Made by a program: the position numbers and the translations under genes. Below are positions 10,048 to 18,781 of a stretch of 64,000 nt of DNA, piece by piece (within the stretch, counting starts at the first letter, position 1; every line of letters starts with the position of its first letter). The notes under the pieces were generated by a model. That model was not told the DNA's origin, did no database searches, and saw only the letters and a program-made list of their open reading frames with translations. The DNA comes from an uncultured Gammaproteobacteria bacterium (GTDB lineage: Bacteria; Pseudomonadota; Gammaproteobacteria; Arenicellales; Poriferihabitantaceae): contig CALKKV010000007.1 in NCBI GenBank assembly GCA_937992195.1, positions 85,581 through 149,580 on the forward strand, read 5' to 3'.

Positions 10048-11811
10048 GTGCCGAATCGACAGTCAGGCAAGGTGGTGGTAGTCATTTTTGCCTGCTTATT
10101 TCTAATTCCAGGTCTGATATTGATTTATCTCAGTTTTGTACCTGGTTTTAAATATGTTACCTCACAAAATTGGCGTCAAGTGGATGCCGATATTATTGCA
10201 GTTGAGCAAATCGAATCAAGAAACGACGGATCCACTACGTTCGGTGTAAGGGGCAGCTATCGATATGAATATGATGGTATTACATTTCAGTCGAGCAGGT
10301 TAGGTTTTTACAGTGGAAAAGATAACCTTGGCAGTTATCAGGAACAGTTATTTCGGAGACTAAAAACTGCGCAGTCAAAAGGTGAGACTGTTACAGCCTG
10401 GGTTGATCCTGATTCACCCCGCAGCGCCTATCTCGATAGAACGTTACGCGGTGGTATGTTTGCATTTATGTTAATTTTTGGTCTGGTTTTTGCGACTGTG
10501 GGCGGGGGGATCATGCTCTTAAGTCGACATGCTAATAAACGAGCCCTAGAGACTGAAAGATTGGCAGAAACCTATCCTAAAGAGCCCTGGAAATGGCGAC
10601 CAGAATGGCGGTCAAATGTTGTTAACCCGAATGCCGGATTGCGATTTAAAGGGCTGATATTTTTCGCAGTACTTTGGAATCTGATCAGCATTCCGTCTGC
10701 GGCCATCGTGTTTTTTGGCGAAAAAAGTCATCCACTAGGGATGAAGTTAATTATTTTGCTTTTCCCGTTAATAGGATTGTTTCTGACATATATCGCAATC
10801 AAAGCTTATCGAATATGGAAAAAATATGGTGCAGCTACTTTACGTATGAAGTCCATTCCCTTTCGCATTGGTGGGGATAGTTCTGGCAAGATCACAATAC
10901 CCAGGGTAGGTTTCGGCGAAGAGTTTGTCTTAACACTAAGCTGTCTGCAAAAGACGCGAAAAAGAAGCGGCAAGAGAACCAGAACGGACACTAAAATCTT
11001 ATGGCAGGGTGATAGACGTGTTCAGTCAGCTCCTGGCTCAGACAATGTCGCCAACCTAGAATACGAATTTTCGATCCCGAAAGGGCTTCCCGAATCTAGG
11101 GAACGTGAGAACAATCGAAGTGTAGAGTGGCAAATGTCATGTCAATGGGGTAGCGATACGGGTCTTAAGCTGGAATTTGAAGTGCCAGCGTTTGTAACAG
11201 ATGATTTGGACTTCACTGCTGAACCAACCAAGGCTAGTCATGCCACCTGGAATGAAGATACGCTGAATTTAAAGGCGGATTCATATGTTAAGACGACCGG
11301 TGACTGGAGGCATTTAGGAGTCATTCAGAGTAGACAAAACGGAGGAATTCATTACTACTTCCCCCCGTCTAGAAATTTCAAGTTCTTAATTCCCATCCCG
11401 CTTTTCGGCGTTGTGTTCACGGTTGTAACGATAGGATTGTTCCTTTCCGAAGCTTCATTTTTGCTTGTTTTGATATTCGGAGCAGTCGGTTTGCTATTTA
11501 TCATTTATGGTATTTATAGCCTATTATTCCGGAGTGAGATTCGAATTGTCGATGGCAACTTGCACGTCCGTAAAGGAATGCTGGGCATGAAACACGTGTT
11601 GACATGTGCTTCATCTGATATCCATCAGTTTGACATATCTAGTAATGTTCGTAGCGGTCAGACCAGGTTGTATCGACTATCGGTGAAAATGATTAACGGA
11701 GAAAAAGAGCTATTGGGCAAAAATCTTTTAGTGAAAAGTGACGTCGAATCATTGATTAATCAGATTCAATCGGATCTTGGGATTCCTTTAGAGCGCGAAA
11801 AGATAAGCTAA
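10048..11811 (+). CDS. DUF3592-type multi-pass membrane protein
   Basis: A 587-residue membrane protein of unknown function. The start is GTG at 10048, set by a strong AGGAGGG ribosome binding site 8 bases upstream; the frame also runs open upstream through the end of argE, which is not coding. It begins with a membrane segment (VVVVIFACLFLIPGLILIYL), then a DUF3592-like extracytoplasmic domain, a second segment near residue 145, a helical pair near residues 210-255, a soluble beta-rich middle part and a further hydrophobic pair near residues 450-495 ahead of a small C-terminal domain. The DUF3592 label rests on the N-terminal pattern. Its 3' end overlaps the alkB-like gene on the other strand by 56 bases. 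Confidence 0.7.
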   Translation: MPNRQSGKVVVVIFACLFLIPGLILIYLSFVPGFKYVTSQNWRQVDADIIAVEQIESRNDGSTTFGVRGSYRYEYDGITFQSSRLGFYSGKDNLGSYQEQLFRRLKTAQSKGETVTAWVDPDSPRSAYLDRTLRGGMFAFMLIFGLVFATVGGGIMLLSRHANKRALETERLAETYPKEPWKWRPEWRSNVVNPNAGLRFKGLIFFAVLWNLISIPSAAIVFFGEKSHPLGMKLIILLFPLIGLFLTYIAIKAYRIWKKYGAATLRMKSIPFRIGGDSSGKITIPRVGFGEEFVLTLSCLQKTRKRSGKRTRTDTKILWQGDRRVQSAPGSDNVANLEYEFSIPKGLPESRERENNRSVEWQMSCQWGSDTGLKLEFEVPAFVTDDLDFTAEPTKASHATWNEDTLNLKADSYVKTTGDWRHLGVIQSRQNGGIHYYFPPSRNFKFLIPIPLFGVVFTVVTIGLFLSEASFLLVLIFGAVGLLFIIYGIYSLLFRSEIRIVDGNLHVRKGMLGMKHVLTCASSDIHQFDISSNVRSGQTRLYRLSVKMINGEKELLGKNLLVKSDVESLINQIQSDLGIPLEREKIS

Positions 11812-12355
11812 TTCTCTCTCCACAATTATATTGTTTCGGGATGCCGTGCTGCCATTCTTTCTGAAGCTGGTCTGTCATATAGAATAAAGATCCGGGGGCT
11901 AGGGGGTATGCATAACTAATCCTGTGATCGTTTATTTTTCTTAATTGCATAAGACGTGTTGTACCCAGAGACACGATCGATACACCGCTATGTGCCTGCA
12001 TTTCCATGTCCTGATCAGAATGAAAGCTAATGTAATGGTCTCCGGTAGGATAATAGTTCGCCAGGCAATTATTGGGTGAATAACCTAGATCTTGCTCGAT
12101 CTTCTGAGTGATTTTCAGGAAGGAATCGGGAAAAGGGATTTTATGACGAAGTTTGGAGTCCTTTGTATAAGAAAGACCAAAACTGACGGTGAAGCGTGAT
12201 CGATACTGCTTATTCCAGCTTAATTCCTCCTTCAATTCTATAAACAAGTCTTTGTGATCTGTGAACCAGTTCGCCAAATAATGTATTTCTGGTTTTGGCA
12301 AGCGTTCCACTTCAGATTGTTCAAAAAGAGTTGCCTGATGGATATGAGAAACCAT
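11756..12355 (-). CDS. AlkB-like 2-oxoglutarate/Fe(II) dioxygenase
   Basis: A 199-residue dioxygenase of the AlkB family, which oxidatively demethylates alkylated bases in DNA or RNA. The Fe(II) triad is visible as H112 and D114 (FHSDQD) and H170 (EWQHGIPK). The 2-oxoglutarate-binding arginines are R181 and R187 (ERISLSFR). The length and the NYYPTGDHYISFHSD segment are closest to the ALKBH2/3-like bacterial group that repairs 1-methyladenine and 3-methylcytosine. No ada or other adaptive-response gene lies next to it. The last 56 bases overlap the DUF3592 gene tail to tail, so transcripts would be complementary there. Confidence 0.88.
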   Translation of the reverse strand: MVSHIHQATLFEQSEVERLPKPEIHYLANWFTDHKDLFIELKEELSWNKQYRSRFTVSFGLSYTKDSKLRHKIPFPDSFLKITQKIEQDLGYSPNNCLANYYPTGDHYISFHSDQDMEMQAHSGVSIVSLGTTRLMQLRKINDHRISYAYPLAPGSLFYMTDQLQKEWQHGIPKQYNCGERISLSFRALKESQDPIESD

Positions 12356-12456
12356 GCGCTGATTTAAAAAATATGATGCAGTTGATTCAAAAAAATTAGT
12401 TTACAGCAACAGCCCGGTTAAACACACTTCAAGTAAGCAATTTAAAGAGAAGTGTC

Positions 12457-13905
12457 ATGATACGAACTGGAGAGCAATATCGCGAGTCTTTACGAGACGG
12501 TAGGATAGTATTTATGGATGGTCAGCGGGTAGAGGACATCACCGTACATCCGAAGTTTAAACCGTTGATTGATGTTCGTGCCCGGATCTACGATCTCCAG
12601 CATCAAAAAGAAACCCAGGAAATGATGACCTTTGAAGAGAATGGAGAACTCTTTCCTATTGGAAATCAGATTCCGTTAGAGCAGCCGCACTGGCATGCTA
12701 AGCGGCGCGCTGTGGATACCCTGTTAAAGGATATTGGGGGCGTGGTGACCAGAGTAGGGGATGAAACCGTTGGTGAGATGTGGTCCCTCGCCGATGGTGC
12801 AGATATATTGAATGAAATAGATCCAAGATTTAGCACGAATATCAATAACCATATTCGCTTAGCGGTCGAGAATGATCCATTTCATGTGTCGGCGAATACC
12901 GACCCGAAGGGCGATCGATCAGTTAAGCCGCAAGATCAAGACCCGGATATGTTAACCCACGTGGTGAAGGAGACCGATGAAGGCATCATTATTCGCGGCG
13001 CTAAATATGAAACTGCTGCAGCATATTCCAATCAGGCATTCTTAAAACCCACCATTGCCAATTGGGGTGACGCTTCTATTTCAGATTATGCGCTGGGTTG
13101 TATAGTAAAAATGAATGCGCCAGGTGTGAAACATATCTGCCGCGGCGGCTTTCAACGAGAAGGCACAGAGGGGGATTATCCCCTGTCAAATAAGTTTGAT
13201 GAAGTCGATACCATTATGATCCTTGATGATGTGTTGGTGCCTTGGGAAGATGTTCTATTCTATCAACACACCAAAGCAGCGGCATTTATCCGTACTACTT
13301 TGCATCGCTATTCTGCGCTACCGTTTGTGCAACGTCTGATTACATACGCCGACATGATGATTGGTGCCGCTTTGTGGAACGTCAAACAGACTGGTTTAGA
13401 GAAACAGCCTGCGGTACAGGAGAAGCTAGCGCAACTTGCCGTGTACCGTGAAGGGATCAATGCACATTTAACTGCCGCCATCGCTATGGGCGAGAAGAGT
13501 CCGGCAGGATTTCTCATGCCCAATCAATCTATGTTGATGACCGGGCGAGTACACGCTTGTTCCAACCTGCCTGCAATGATGCATATTGCGCGCGAACTAT
13601 GCGGTGGTCAGATCTGCGTGACCCCTGATTTGAGTTCGTTTGAGGGTGAAGAAACAGGTAAATGGCTGAATAAGTACTACACAATCAACGAACGTTGGCA
13701 GGCGGATGATCGTCGCAAATTACTCTCTTTTGCGCGGGACTTGCTGAACAGTGGATATGCTGGACACAGGCTTACTTTTCATTTGTTTGCTCAGTCTCCA
13801 CCGTTTGCTCATTTAGCGGCAGTGTATCGTAATTTCGGTTGGGATGGCCCATTGGACTTTGTAAAACATGCCGCTGGACTCTCCGATAACATCGATGGTT
13901 CGTAA
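12457..13905 (+). CDS. HpaB-family FADH2-dependent monooxygenase
   Basis: A 482-residue protein with the 4-hydroxyphenylacetate 3-monooxygenase (HpaB/PvcC) fold, an acyl-CoA-dehydrogenase-like flavin enzyme that uses reduced FAD and O2. The N-terminal MIRTGEQYRESLRDGRIVFMDG is the family opening, and the flavin region TDPKGDRSVKPQ and the C-terminal domain are complete. Such enzymes need a separate flavin reductase (HpaC), which is absent from this window. The 18-base gap to the trimethylamine-dehydrogenase-like gene indicates a two-gene operon. The substrate is unknown; the neighbourhood points to a nitrogen-containing or aromatic amine compound rather than hydroxyphenylacetate. A ribosome binding site, AGAGAAG, precedes the ATG. 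Confidence 0.85.
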   Translation: MIRTGEQYRESLRDGRIVFMDGQRVEDITVHPKFKPLIDVRARIYDLQHQKETQEMMTFEENGELFPIGNQIPLEQPHWHAKRRAVDTLLKDIGGVVTRVGDETVGEMWSLADGADILNEIDPRFSTNINNHIRLAVENDPFHVSANTDPKGDRSVKPQDQDPDMLTHVVKETDEGIIIRGAKYETAAAYSNQAFLKPTIANWGDASISDYALGCIVKMNAPGVKHICRGGFQREGTEGDYPLSNKFDEVDTIMILDDVLVPWEDVLFYQHTKAAAFIRTTLHRYSALPFVQRLITYADMMIGAALWNVKQTGLEKQPAVQEKLAQLAVYREGINAHLTAAIAMGEKSPAGFLMPNQSMLMTGRVHACSNLPAMMHIARELCGGQICVTPDLSSFEGEETGKWLNKYYTINERWQADDRRKLLSFARDLLNSGYAGHRLTFHLFAQSPPFAHLAAVYRNFGWDGPLDFVKHAAGLSDNIDGS

Positions 13906-13923
13906 TTGCCTATCTAACGAATT

Positions 13924-15990
13924 GTGAGCAGAGATAAAAGATACGATTCCTTGTTTGAACCACTGGCGATTGGGCCGGTCACTACAAAGAATCGTTTTTA
14001 TCAGGTTCCGCATTGTAATGGCGGCGGCTACAGAGATCCTTCGGCTGTCGCCGAAATGCGCAGAGTCAAAGCCGAAGGAGGCTGGGGAGTGGTATTTACC
14101 GAACAGGTCGAGTTACATCATACATCGGAAATAACGCCCTATATCGAACTTCGTATCTGGGACGATGACGATATGCCGGCGCTGTCTAAAATGGCGGACA
14201 GCATTCATGAGTATGATGCCTTGGCAGGCATCGAGCTTACCTATTCGGGGGTAAATGGGCCTAATCTGTATACGCGGGAAGTTCCGATGTCCGCTTCGGC
14301 TATGCCGGTAAGAACATTCTTCAAAGACCCTGTTCATGCCAGGCAAATGGATAAGAAGGACATCAAGAATTTGCGGCGATGGCATCGCAATGGCTGTATT
14401 CGCGCCAGAGATGCCGGGTACGACCTGATTTGTCTGTATGGTGCTCATGGATTTGGGGTAATTCAACATTTTCTGTCCACCGCTACCAATCATAGGACCG
14501 ATGAATATGGCGGCAGTCTAGAGAATAGATCACGGTTAATGGCAGAGCTGCTATCTGAGTGTAAAGACGCAGTGGGAGATACTTGTGCTATCACTGTACG
14601 CCTGTCTCTGGACGAGATGGTGAACGGGCTTGGTTTCAGCAATAGCGAAGTGCGCGATGTGATTGGTATGCATTCTGAACTGCCAGATCTTTGGGACCTG
14701 GCTCATGGTGCATGGGAAGACTGCTCTGGGCCCTCGCGTTTTAAAGAAGAAGATGCACAACATTCACTGGTCGATGGAATTCGTGACCTGACGAGCAAGC
14801 CGATTGTTGGGGTAGGGCGCTTCACCTCACCAGACTTGATGGTAAAGCAAATTAGATCCGGTCATCTGGATCTTATTGGTTGCGCACGTCCATCAATTGC
14901 AGAACCCTTTCTGCCAAATAAAATAGATAGCGGTAATGTCGAAGATATTCGAGAATGTATTGGCTGTAATATTTGTATTACCGGTGATATGACAATGTCC
15001 ATTTCGCGTTGTACACAAAACCCTAGTTTTATGGAAGAGTGGCGCCGAGGTTGGCATCCCGAAAAATACACGAAAACGAAAGATACTCAGAGTGTGTTAA
15101 TTGTCGGCGCCGGTCCTGCAGGGCTTGAAGCGGCAAGAGTACTTGGGGAGCGCGGTTATCAAGTGGTGTTAGCTGAAGCCTCTGATGAGTTGGGTGGTCG
15201 AGTTTCCAAAGAGCGGCATTTGCCCGGGTTGTCTGCCTGGGGCAGGGTGGCTGACTATCGTACTTATCAATTGAGTCAAATGTCCAACGTTGAGATTTAT
15301 AAAAAAAGTAAGCTTGATGTCGAACAGGTGCTCGAGTTTGGTGCGGATCACGTAGCCATTGCTACTGGCTCTGTCTGGCGAAAAGATGGTGTTGCTCGGC
15401 ATCACCTATTCCCAATGGAAATTTCAGGGGATATCGGCATCTTTACACCTGACGACATTATGAGCGGCCACAGGCCAACCGGTGAAATTGTTATCTATGA
15501 TGACGACCACTACTATATGGCGGGAGTCATTGCAGAGCTTCTCTGCAATTCTGATACTCACGTAACCCTCGTAACTCCCTCTCCGTTTGTTTCAGAGTGG
15601 ACGATAAACACGCTAGAGCAAGCAACTATTCATCAGAAACTTGCTGGTTTGGGTGTGAACCTTGTACTCAATCGCAGTGTAGAGCGTATTGATTCAAATG
15701 GCGTTACCACCGCGTGCACATACACAGGAACCGAAGCGTCGATTAGCGCAGATAATGTCGTCCTTGTCACCACACAAGCTCCTCAGGATGGGTTATGGAA
15801 AGCATTACAGGGTGTTGAAAATCAAGTTCAGGAAAGAGCGATTCAATCAATGCAGGTGATAGGTGATGCCCTCTCTCCAGCGCCAATTGCCTGGGCGACG
15901 TTTGCTGGACACAGATATGGTCGTGAACTCGGGCAAGCTGACATTGGAGATGCCTTACCGTTTAAACGCGAAGTGGTCAAGCCAACATAA
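13924..15990 (+). CDS. trimethylamine-dehydrogenase-like iron-sulfur flavoprotein
   Basis: A 688-residue member of the Old Yellow Enzyme/2,4-dienoyl-CoA reductase superfamily, closest by eye to trimethylamine, dimethylamine and histamine dehydrogenases. An N-terminal FMN barrel carries C31 in VPHC, the position of the 6-S-cysteinyl-FMN link. C345, C348, C351 and C363 form the 4Fe-4S site, followed by RRGWHPEKY. The nucleotide-binding domain starts at VLIVGAGPAG near residue 391. Y172 and H175 (YGAH) match catalytic residues. Of the three aromatics that bind trimethylammonium, W264 remains, but the equivalent of Y60 is Q61 and that of W355 lies in TGDMTM, with no Trp. An amine substrate other than trimethylamine is therefore inferred. 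Start is GTG; in-frame stop just upstream. Confidence 0.85.
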   Translation: MSRDKRYDSLFEPLAIGPVTTKNRFYQVPHCNGGGYRDPSAVAEMRRVKAEGGWGVVFTEQVELHHTSEITPYIELRIWDDDDMPALSKMADSIHEYDALAGIELTYSGVNGPNLYTREVPMSASAMPVRTFFKDPVHARQMDKKDIKNLRRWHRNGCIRARDAGYDLICLYGAHGFGVIQHFLSTATNHRTDEYGGSLENRSRLMAELLSECKDAVGDTCAITVRLSLDEMVNGLGFSNSEVRDVIGMHSELPDLWDLAHGAWEDCSGPSRFKEEDAQHSLVDGIRDLTSKPIVGVGRFTSPDLMVKQIRSGHLDLIGCARPSIAEPFLPNKIDSGNVEDIRECIGCNICITGDMTMSISRCTQNPSFMEEWRRGWHPEKYTKTKDTQSVLIVGAGPAGLEAARVLGERGYQVVLAEASDELGGRVSKERHLPGLSAWGRVADYRTYQLSQMSNVEIYKKSKLDVEQVLEFGADHVAIATGSVWRKDGVARHHLFPMEISGDIGIFTPDDIMSGHRPTGEIVIYDDDHYYMAGVIAELLCNSDTHVTLVTPSPFVSEWTINTLEQATIHQKLAGLGVNLVLNRSVERIDSNGVTTACTYTGTEASISADNVVLVTTQAPQDGLWKALQGVENQVQERAIQSMQVIGDALSPAPIAWATFAGHRYGRELGQADIGDALPFKREVVKPT

Positions 15991-16017
15991 GAAAAGAGCG
16001 GCATTGCCGCTCTTTTC
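15991..16017 (+). terminator. rho-independent terminator between convergent genes
   Basis: A perfect 12-bp stem (GAAAAGAGCGGC pairing with GCCGCTCTTTTC) with a 3-base loop begins right after the stop of the TMADH-like gene and runs into a T-rich stretch. It stops + transcription from the HpaB-type operon. Because the stem carries A's on one side and T's on the other, it may also serve the minus-strand importer operon ending at 16040. Confidence 0.85.
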
Positions 16018-16039
16018 TATTTCACTTTTTCAAGTAATA

Positions 16040-17089
16040 CTACTGAAGTAGTTTGGTCCAAACTCGATCGTATAGTTTGGTTGCTTTTGCGCTACAGGTT
16101 TCACTGAAGTGCACTGGAATGTTTGGATCAATATTGATCTCGGGTGCGGTACCGAGGGTAGGGTCAAGATGATCGCCAACCGCTGCCGCTTTTAAAGGTG
16201 AGGCATAGCGATTGAAGTTTGAAAGCTCAGCACCATTCTTAGCGTCCATCATAAAATTGATGAACTTTTCGGCATTTTCTTTGTTTGGAGCACCCTTTGG
16301 TACAACCAGACTATCAAACCAGCCGATAATGCCTTCTTTTGGATGAACGTATTTCAATGAGTCCATCTTGCTGTCGAGACGGTTTTTCATAGAATATCCG
16401 TCCCAGTGGCTGCTCATTAAAACTTCGCCATTGGTGAGATTAGCTACCATGGTTTCAGAGTTATAAGTTTTCACTGATTCTTTTTGCTTTAGCAGTAGCT
16501 CCTGTACTTTTTTCATATCCTCAGGGCTCTCATTGCACTGTGGAAGTCCGAGATACATCAGCGCCAGAGGAATTACTTCATCAGGAGTTTTGAAAACCTG
16601 TACTTTGCCTTTAAGCGCATCAGAGGGCTCAAAGAATTCCTTCAGTGAATTTCCTGGGCCGTCATAGCCATCCATATTAATGGAGAAGGATGTGCTGCCC
16701 ATCTGCCATGGCGCGCTGTAATCCTGAGTTGGATCCCATGCAGGGTTTTTCCATCGATCATCGACATTGCCATAGTTCGACATTCCTTTAACGTCAATCT
16801 TTTCCAGCATACCTTCCGAGATCATGATAGTTACAAAGTTTTGACTCGGCACAACAACATCATAACCTGTAGCGCCAGACTTCAGTTTGGCAAGTAAAGT
16901 TTCGTTTGAATCGTATGTATCAACCGTAACCTTGACTCCGGTTTCTTCTTCAAATTTTTTGATTAACTCAGGTGGTGTGTAATCAACCCAATTGTAAAAA
17001 AATAGTTCACCTTCGGCGAACACACTGCCGCTAAATAAAGCGGCAACTGCCAAAGTAGCAGCTTTTCTCATATGGCGTTTAATGGACAT
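16040..17089 (-). CDS. PotF/PotD-like periplasmic polyamine-binding protein of ABC importer
   Basis: A 349-residue solute-binding protein with a signal peptide (MRKAATLAVAALFSGSVFA, cleavage after the AFA-like SVFA). It shares the polyamine-binding pattern: FYNWVDYTPPELIKKFEEE matches PotD's substrate aromatic strip, and GWFDSLVVPKG retains the Trp-x-Asp pair that holds the amine in PotD, so a cationic amine ligand is likely. The start at 17089 is set by a GAGGAAA ribosome binding site; it overlaps the permease gene by 11 bases. It is the last gene of a four-gene importer set. Putrescine versus spermidine versus another amine cannot be decided. Confidence 0.88.
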   Translation of the reverse strand: MSIKRHMRKAATLAVAALFSGSVFAEGELFFYNWVDYTPPELIKKFEEETGVKVTVDTYDSNETLLAKLKSGATGYDVVVPSQNFVTIMISEGMLEKIDVKGMSNYGNVDDRWKNPAWDPTQDYSAPWQMGSTSFSINMDGYDGPGNSLKEFFEPSDALKGKVQVFKTPDEVIPLALMYLGLPQCNESPEDMKKVQELLLKQKESVKTYNSETMVANLTNGEVLMSSHWDGYSMKNRLDSKMDSLKYVHPKEGIIGWFDSLVVPKGAPNKENAEKFINFMMDAKNGAELSNFNRYASPLKAAAVGDHLDPTLGTAPEINIDPNIPVHFSETCSAKATKLYDRVWTKLLQ

Positions 17090-17888
17090 GTACTTTTTCC
17101 TCGTTTTGTTTTGATACCAGCCAATATGCAATTATGGCGGTTACTGAGATACAGAATAACACAGTGGATACTGCATTAATTTCAGGCGAAACACCTAAAC
17201 GGATCATGCTGTATATATAGAGCGGCAGGGTTGTTGCACCAGCGCCTGCGACCATCAGCGATATTATAAAATCATCAATTGATATTATAAATGAAAGAAT
17301 TGCGCCCGCAAGAATTCCGGGTTTCAAAAGTGGAAACGTGACGTGCCAAAATACCTGCCATTCATTTGCGTACAGGTCCCGACCTGCTTCTTGTAATGTT
17401 TGATCCATTCCCGAAAGCCGTGCACGAATGGGCATAAAAGCGAAGGGAATGCAGAACACGATATGGGCAATGATGATCGAGGTCAGACCGAGCGGGAATT
17501 CGATTGCTGCAAAGAAGCTTAACGTTGCAACAGCAGTTGCAATTTCAGGAACTAACAATGGCAGGCTGATTATGGCATTGCTAATACCGTGGCCGCGGAA
17601 TCTTTTGCTCGAAAGCACTAGTGCTGCCATTGTTGCAAACAGGGTGGCGACGATCGTGGCGACACCTGCTACTTTGAGACTGTTGATAATTGCTCTTTGG
17701 ATGTCTTCATTATTAAAAGCCTTTAAATACCATTTCGTTGAGAAGGCGGTCCAAACCTGCGCTATTCTATTGTCATTGAACGAATAAATAATCAGAACTG
17801 CAATGGGCGCATAAAGATAGACAAAAAAAGTATTGCTAAAGATCTTAAGCCAGTTAATCGATTTTCGTTTACTGCTCAAATTCTTCAT
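17079..17888 (-). CDS. PotI-like ABC importer permease
   Basis: A 269-residue inner-membrane permease with about six membrane helices. The cytoplasmic EAA loop that docks on the ATPase is EAGRDLYANEWQVFWHVTFP. It pairs with the preceding PotH-like permease, whose stop overlaps this start by 4 bases (ATGA-type coupling), and it overlaps the binding-protein gene by 11 bases. The system would move small polyamine-type compounds inward. Substrate is set by the binding protein. Confidence 0.9.
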   Translation of the reverse strand: MKNLSSKRKSINWLKIFSNTFFVYLYAPIAVLIIYSFNDNRIAQVWTAFSTKWYLKAFNNEDIQRAIINSLKVAGVATIVATLFATMAALVLSSKRFRGHGISNAIISLPLLVPEIATAVATLSFFAAIEFPLGLTSIIIAHIVFCIPFAFMPIRARLSGMDQTLQEAGRDLYANEWQVFWHVTFPLLKPGILAGAILSFIISIDDFIISLMVAGAGATTLPLYIYSMIRLGVSPEINAVSTVLFCISVTAIIAYWLVSKQNEEKVHVH

Positions 17889-18781
17889 TTAATCTCCTCG
17901 CGTTTTCCCAGAACCCGAATATAGAAGAAGGACCCGATGCCCACCATAATGAGCAATAGCATTGTCAACGCGCCTCCGAATGGCCAGTTTCTCGCCGAAG
18001 AAAACTGAAACTGAATCAGATTACTGAGCATCATCTTCTTACCACCGCCAAGAATTGACGGCGATATAAAATCACCGAGACTTAACACAAACACCAAAAT
18101 GCACCCGGCAATAATTCCTGGTAAGCACAAAGGAATCACTATCTTTCGAATGACTGAATAGCGTTTAGCGTATAGGTCGTGTGCTGCTTCGATTAAACCA
18201 AAATCAAGCTTCTCCAGACTGGCATAGATTGGCAGAATCATCAAAGGAATATAGCTATAAACAAGGCCAAGACCAATTGCTAGGTTGCCATACATTAGCT
18301 CCAGTGACTCATCAATAATGCCGAGTCCATAGAGCGGTTTCTCGATCATGCCATTTTTCCCCAATATCAATATCCAGGCATAGGCACGAATTAATAGGTT
18401 GGTCCAGAATGGAATAGTAACCAAAAATAACAACAGCTCTCGTTTCTTTGCCGGCTGTTGAACGATATACCACGCGACCGGAAAACCAACGGCGAGTGTT
18501 GTAATGGTGGCAAGAACGGCTAGTACGATTGAGCGGAAAATAATTTGTAGGTAGACAGGATCAAAGATTAACGAGTCGTCCAGATCCCTCTCAAAAAATA
18601 ACTGTACCCAGGCTTCATAACTAAAGCCCTTGTCTACGCCGCCATATGGATCGGCAGGCATAAAAGAAAACACCCCTAATATAAATATGGGGATTACCAT
18701 AAATGCAAAGATAGTCAGAATAGCGGGACCTAGTCCCATCCATCTCCGTGCCAATGGATTCGATGGCAGATTAATAGCCAT
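17885..18781 (-). CDS. PotH-like ABC importer permease
   Basis: A 298-residue permease with six predicted membrane segments beginning at LGPAILTIFAFMVIPIFILG. The EAA loop is EAAHDLYAKRYSVIRKIVIP. A roughly 60-residue loop after the first helix contains MPADPYGGVDKG, typical of PotB/PotH proteins. It overlaps the ATPase gene by one base and the second permease by 4 bases, so translation is probably coupled through the four-gene set. Confidence 0.9.
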   Translation of the reverse strand: MAINLPSNPLARRWMGLGPAILTIFAFMVIPIFILGVFSFMPADPYGGVDKGFSYEAWVQLFFERDLDDSLIFDPVYLQIIFRSIVLAVLATITTLAVGFPVAWYIVQQPAKKRELLLFLVTIPFWTNLLIRAYAWILILGKNGMIEKPLYGLGIIDESLELMYGNLAIGLGLVYSYIPLMILPIYASLEKLDFGLIEAAHDLYAKRYSVIRKIVIPLCLPGIIAGCILVFVLSLGDFISPSILGGGKKMMLSNLIQFQFSSARNWPFGGALTMLLLIMVGIGSFFYIRVLGKREEIK

